Assembly (NCBI GenBank): GCA_004376785.1
Contig: SOIY01000090.1
Span: 1-9,600 of the forward strand
DNA from: Candidatus Stahliibacteriota bacterium
Lineage (GTDB): Bacteria > Hydrothermota > Tepidihabitantia > SM23-42
Length of the DNA: 9,600 bases
Reading direction: 5' to 3'
Shown here: one piece after another, positions 7,089 through 9,600 of the stretch
How positions within the stretch are numbered: position 1 is the first letter of the stretch
Layout of the letters: the number at the start of each line of letters is the position of its first letter
Program-made: the position numbers and the translations under genes
The notes under the pieces: generated by a model
Databases searched by the model: none
Seen by the model: the letters and a program-made list of their open reading frames with translations, nothing else
Told to the model about the DNA's origin: nothing

Positions 7089-7693
7089 ACCGTTTTTACA
7101 TACTGTCAACATCATTACATCTTATTATTTTTGCTGTATTCATATTTGCAAACCGCGCCGGTTTTAAGCCAATACCCGAATTTGAAGTGTATAAAGTAAG
7201 CATTGCTCCTTTACCTCAACCAAAGATTGTAAGCATGGAAGAATCTGTAGAAGAAGATGTAAAACGAGAAACTAAAACAGAGGAAAAAGCACCACCCGAG
7301 CAGAAGGCTAAATCTGAAAAAACGAAAAAACCAAAAGCTAAGACTGAGAAAATTATCAAGAAAGGATTACCTGATATCAAACCAAAGATTTATACTGGCA
7401 GTGGCAGGGGGTTTACTTACTCCTATTATTTAAACATATTATTGAATAAAATAAATAAAAACTGGCATAATCCATTCAAGGATAGAGATATTGTCTTGAA
7501 AAGCATTGTATACTTTGAAGTTGATAAGAATGGCAAACTCTATAATGTCAGACTTGAGGAAAACTCTGGTAATGAATTATATAACGAAACAACGATCCGT
7601 GCTGTAATATTGGCAAAAAAATTACCGCCTTTACCCCAGGAATTTTCTGATGACTATCTAAAGGTGCACCTGGAATTCCTAACTGCACAGTGA
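7085..7693 (+). CDS. tolA: TolA/TonB-family energy transducer (functional TolA)
   Basis: The product should span the periplasm and pass TolQR force to Pal/TolB. It has 202 residues: a single N-terminal TM helix (about 5-22), a Lys/Glu/Pro-rich linker (about 50-100) and a TonB/TolA-type C-terminal domain (about 110-202) with YYLNILLNKINKNWHNP, VYFEVDKNGKLYNVRLEENSG and KKLPPLPQEF. In the TM helix, S8 and H12 keep the S-x3-H part of the motif that couples TonB/TolA to the motor. It is about half the length of E. coli TolA, lacking the long helical domain, and its C-domain looks TonB-like. Position between tolR and tolB is why it is called TolA. It overlaps tolR as ATGA (7085-7088), a coupled start. 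Confidence 0.82.
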   Translation: MNRFYILSTSLHLIIFAVFIFANRAGFKPIPEFEVYKVSIAPLPQPKIVSMEESVEEDVKRETKTEEKAPPEQKAKSEKTKKPKAKTEKIIKKGLPDIKPKIYTGSGRGFTYSYYLNILLNKINKNWHNPFKDRDIVLKSIVYFEVDKNGKLYNVRLEENSGNELYNETTIRAVILAKKLPPLPQEFSDDYLKVHLEFLTAQ

Positions 7694-7704
7694 AGACAAA
7701 TGCG

Positions 7705-7803
7705 GACATCAGATTATCAGAGGATCAGGATATCAGGGTTTTTTATAATCTGGTATCCTGGTGCCCTGATACCCACTACCTGATAACCTGATATTCTGAT
7801 AAC
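7705..7803. repeat. Inverted array of phased octamers in the tolA-tolB gap
   Basis: The left arm (7705-7736) is four octamers each ending ATCAG in exact 8-base phase. The right arm holds octamers starting CTGGT (7750, 7758) or CTGAT (7766, 7780, 7788, 7796), in phase except for a 6-base slip at 7774-7779. The arms are complementary: TATCAGGG (7731-7738) pairs perfectly with CCCTGATA (7764-7771), and TTATCAGA (7714-7721) with TCTGATAA (7795-7802). The array fills most of the 122-base gap inside the operon, so the mRNA should fold here. It could tune tolB expression, mark mRNA ends, or be a transposition remnant. Confidence 0.8.
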
Positions 7804-7815
7804 CATTAGCAAGTT

Positions 7816-9060
7816 ATGAGTAAAAGAATTACTGCATTTATTCTACTACTAATATTGCTTTTACCCTACAACCTCCTCCTCAGCCAGGAAATTTACCTGC
7901 GGCTGACCGATTACGGTGGTGGTAAGATCAATCTTTGCATTGAACCATTTATCACAACAAATATGTCAGATATTTCAATAACTAGAATACAGAATATTAA
8001 AAATATTATAAAAAATGATTTAGAATATTCATTATATTTTCAAATTTATTCGGACACCATTTCATTGAAAAAATCTGATAATCAAGGAATAACTTTAAAA
8101 GGTAGTGCAGATCATTCTCAATTATCGATCGTACTTGAAGACTTTGCCTCGCATGAAAAAATTTCGCAGCAAGAGTATGAGATTACTGAAAAGATAAGAG
8201 AAATCGCCCATAAAATTTCTGATGATATCGTAGAGATACTAACTGGCGAAAAAGGTGTTGCCTCAACAAAAGTTGTATTTTCGTACAAAACCTCAAGTGG
8301 CAAGGAACTGGCAATAATTGATTATGATGGTTTCAACTTCATGCATCTTACCAAAAACAAGAGATTTAATCTCTTTCCTGCCTGGGCACCTGATGGTAAA
8401 AGAATTTTGTTTTCCACATATACAACCGACCGTTTGAACATTTACCTGTTCGATTTGGAAAAGAGGAAGATTACAACGACTTCTTCATTCCAGGGACTAA
8501 ATTTTGCGCCCTCCTGGTCACCAGATGGTTGGAAGATCTGTCTTACGTTGACAAAAGACGGTAATGCAGAAATTTATCTTTTGGATTTAAGAAATAAAAA
8601 AATGAATCGTTTGACATATAATCGAGCAATCGATACCTCACCTGCATTCTCGCCCAACAGCCGCGAGATTACATTTGTATCTGATCGAATTGGCAACCCC
8701 CAAATTTATGTAATGGATATTCATGGTGGTAATGTCCGACGCCTCACATTCCATGGCAATTACAATACCTCACCAGCATGGTCACCGCGCGGCGATATTA
8801 TTGCCTATGTCTCCAGAGAAAAGGATAACTCACAACAAATATATGTTACAGATCCTTATGATTTTTCACCTGTGCGTTTAACCTTTGATAGGAATAATGA
8901 AGAACCAACATGGTCTCCAGATGGTTTACATATAGTATTTACCTCAAATCGTAGTGGTCGGTATGAACTTTATACAATGAACTGGGACGGGTCAAGGCAG
9001 CGCAAATTGACCAGCGGTATTACAGCCAACGCCCCGGACTGGTCACCGATTTCCAAATAG
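7816..9060 (+). CDS. tolB: TolB, periplasmic beta-propeller of the Tol-Pal system
   Basis: TolB is the soluble periplasmic protein that shuttles between Pal and TolA. The 414-residue product has a signal peptide (about 1-23, LLLSQ), an N-terminal TolB domain (about 25-145) and a six-bladed PD40/WD40-like propeller (about 155-414). The blade signature PxWSPDG recurs at 188, 232, 276, 320 and 364, exactly 44 residues apart, and as PDWSPIS at 407. Variants are PAWAPDG, PAFSPNS and PAWSPRG. Length is close to E. coli TolB (430). No ribosome binding site is visible; the gene lies 12 bases after the octamer array. It is the last gene of the run here, whereas in E. coli pal and cpoB follow it. Confidence 0.93.
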   Translation: MSKRITAFILLLILLLPYNLLLSQEIYLRLTDYGGGKINLCIEPFITTNMSDISITRIQNIKNIIKNDLEYSLYFQIYSDTISLKKSDNQGITLKGSADHSQLSIVLEDFASHEKISQQEYEITEKIREIAHKISDDIVEILTGEKGVASTKVVFSYKTSSGKELAIIDYDGFNFMHLTKNKRFNLFPAWAPDGKRILFSTYTTDRLNIYLFDLEKRKITTTSSFQGLNFAPSWSPDGWKICLTLTKDGNAEIYLLDLRNKKMNRLTYNRAIDTSPAFSPNSREITFVSDRIGNPQIYVMDIHGGNVRRLTFHGNYNTSPAWSPRGDIIAYVSREKDNSQQIYVTDPYDFSPVRLTFDRNNEEPTWSPDGLHIVFTSNRSGRYELYTMNWDGSRQRKLTSGITANAPDWSPISK

Positions 9061-9076
9061 AATTCTCTCGTTTTAT

Positions 9077-9111
9077 ATCTTTCATCTAGCATCTTACATC
9101 TAATATCTATT
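9077..9111. repeat. Five phased heptamers ATCTNNN after tolB
   Basis: ATCT occurs at 9077, 9084, 9091, 9098 and 9105, exactly 7 bases apart, with variable trailing triplets. The array begins 17 bases after the tolB stop. It is built on the same plan as the AAATNNN array at 4375 but with a different core. No complementary AGAT array was found in the window. Confidence 0.7.
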
Positions 9112-9130
9112 TTGTTATTATCACACATTC

Positions 9131-9228
9131 AAACGGATACTTGCAGATGTAAACCCCGTTAGAAACTTCTGTTTCAATGGTCGTATCCTGTAGACTGTGA
9201 GAATATTCTCTAACGGGGTAAACGGATA
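9131..9228. repeat. 9-base direct repeat AAACGGATA flanking inverted-repeat copy 2
   Basis: AAACGGATA occurs at 9131-9139 and again at 9220-9228. The right copy abuts the inverted-repeat element; the left copy is 13 bases from it. It could be a target-site trace of an insertion, but the unequal spacing argues against a simple duplication. Confidence 0.5.
9153..9219. repeat. CCCCGTTAGA-ended inverted-repeat element, copy 2
   Basis: ACCCCGTTAGA (9153-9163) and TCTAACGGGGT (9209-9219) are perfect 11-base inverted repeats enclosing 45 bases. The 10-base core is identical to copy 1 at 4405-4503, while the interior is shorter and unrelated. Inside the left arm GAAAC/GTTTC (9162-9166, 9171-9175) forms a small hairpin. 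TAAA lies on both sides (9150-9153 and 9219-9222), overlapping the outermost paired base, and could be a 4-base target duplication or chance. Confidence 0.75.
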
Positions 9229-9238
9229 AAACATCATG

Positions 9239-9258
9239 TATCTGTGTACATTCGTTGT
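9239..9258 (+). repeat. Short interspersed repeat related to 5943-5962
   Basis: TATCTGTGTACATTCGTTGT matches 5943-5962 at 16 of 20 positions. A loose inverted counterpart (CGGATACTTGCAGAT, 9134-9148) lies on the other side of the CCCC-ended element. The element may therefore sit within a larger, decayed inverted repeat of this family. Confidence 0.45.
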
Positions 9259-9342
9259 ATTGAAATTCCTATACTTTCAAAAAACTGTCCGCCTTAGATG
9301 GATTTCCATATATTCAGCAGACATCAATGTTTATTGCTAATC

Positions 9343-9567
9343 TTATTTTTTGCCTAAACCTTCAATCTTCTTTTCTAAATCCTCAATTTTTGCTCCTAAT
9401 TTTTCCTTCTCAGCCTTTGAAATCTTAACCCTCACCCGAACTAAAAGGTAAATAACTACACCAATCAAAATCACCTGAGGGATTATTATTATCATTAAAT
9501 CCTTTAAAAGACCAAAGACCAAAGTCAGAAATGCTAAAATTAAAACGCTAATCAAACCTTCAACCAT
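9343..9567 (-). CDS. Small membrane protein with C-terminal coiled coil, unknown function
   Basis: The 74-residue product is not recognised. It has two hydrophobic stretches (about 1-20 and 24-44) separated by a short KD turn, so it is probably an inner-membrane hairpin. A highly charged, heptad-like tail follows (about 48-74, rich in Lys/Glu, KAEKEKLGAKIEDLEKK). GGAGG on the - strand (9573-9577) lies 5 bases before the ATG, a strong ribosome binding site that supports real translation. It runs toward tolB and is not part of that operon. Its own promoter would lie beyond the window end. Confidence 0.7.
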   Translation of the reverse strand: MVEGLISVLILAFLTLVFGLLKDLMIIIIPQVILIGVVIYLLVRVRVKISKAEKEKLGAKIEDLEKKIEGLGKK

Positions 9568-9572
9568 AAAAA

Positions 9573-9577
9573 CCTCC
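9573..9577 (-). promoter_or_regulatory. Strong ribosome binding site of the small membrane protein gene
   Basis: CCTCC on the + strand reads GGAGG on the - strand, 5 bases before the ATG complement at 9565-9567. It fixes this start and is the main reason to accept so short a gene. Confidence 0.7.
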
Positions 9578-9600
9578 TCGAATAAATCAAATACCTAAAT

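Larger units (their letters stand above)
9061..9342. other. 282-bp repeat-rich spacer between tolB and a convergent gene
   Basis: No gene is visible. In order it holds a heptamer array (9077-9111), one copy of a 9-base direct repeat (9131-9139), the second CCCC-ended inverted-repeat element (9153-9219), the second copy of the 9-base repeat (9220-9228) and a 20-mer shared with the cpoB-tolQ gap (9239-9258). The last ~80 bases show nothing. The flanking genes converge, yet no hairpin with a T-run could be found on either strand. Confidence 0.75.

Noticed and set aside
7705..7803. Octamer array as a CRISPR array
   Set aside because: The units are 8 bases and degenerate with no spacers of uniform length, and no cas genes are present.

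Overview
The window comes from an AT-rich Gram-negative (diderm) bacterium. The evidence is a complete Tol-Pal envelope machine with a Pal lipoprotein, plus a large oxygen-sensitive-type iron-sulfur protein of the 2-hydroxyacyl-CoA dehydratase activase family, which points to an anaerobe. Gene style and the heavily repeat-laden spacers remind me of uncultivated FCB or WOR-3/Stahlbacteria-like lineages. That is an impression from memory, not something the window proves.

Layout. Bases 34-237 encode a 67-residue exported peptide that looks like the first strands of an outer-membrane beta-barrel cut short. Directly after it, 246-4298 encodes a ~1350-residue fusion: two complete BadF/HgdC-type ASKHA ATPase domains, a cysteine-rich segment and two HgdB-like domains. 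Bases 4299-4719 are a non-coding spacer packed with nested repeats, ending in a near-consensus sigma-70 promoter (4673-4700) and a strong ribosome binding site. From there run pal (4720-5187), cpoB/ybgF (5225-5932), tolQ (5996-6703), tolR (6693-7088), a short tolA/tonB-like gene (7085-7693) and tolB (7816-9060), all on the + strand. Bases 9061-9342 are a second repeat-rich spacer. A small two-helix membrane protein on the - strand (9343-9567) closes the window.

How the genes work together. TolQ and TolR form the proton-driven motor in the inner membrane and the TolA-like protein spans the periplasm. TolB and Pal complete the link to the outer membrane and peptidoglycan, and CpoB is the usual accessory factor. 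The gene order is a circular permutation of the classical tolQ-R-A-B-pal-cpoB order, with pal and cpoB first. The big activase fusion has no visible partner here and its substrate is unknown.

The least expected content is in the spacers. They hold two copies of an inverted-repeat element with CCCCGTTAGA / TCTAACGGGG ends (4405-4503, 9153-9219) and an inverted array of phased octamers between tolA and tolB (7705-7803). They also hold phased heptamer arrays (4375-4402 with 4626-4653, and 9077-9111) and a related 20-mer at 5943 and 9239. Both CCCC-ended elements sit inside or beside older repeats, as nested insertions would. In the coding part, the oddest point is a Cys-Cys pair in Pal where the peptidoglycan-binding Asp is expected.
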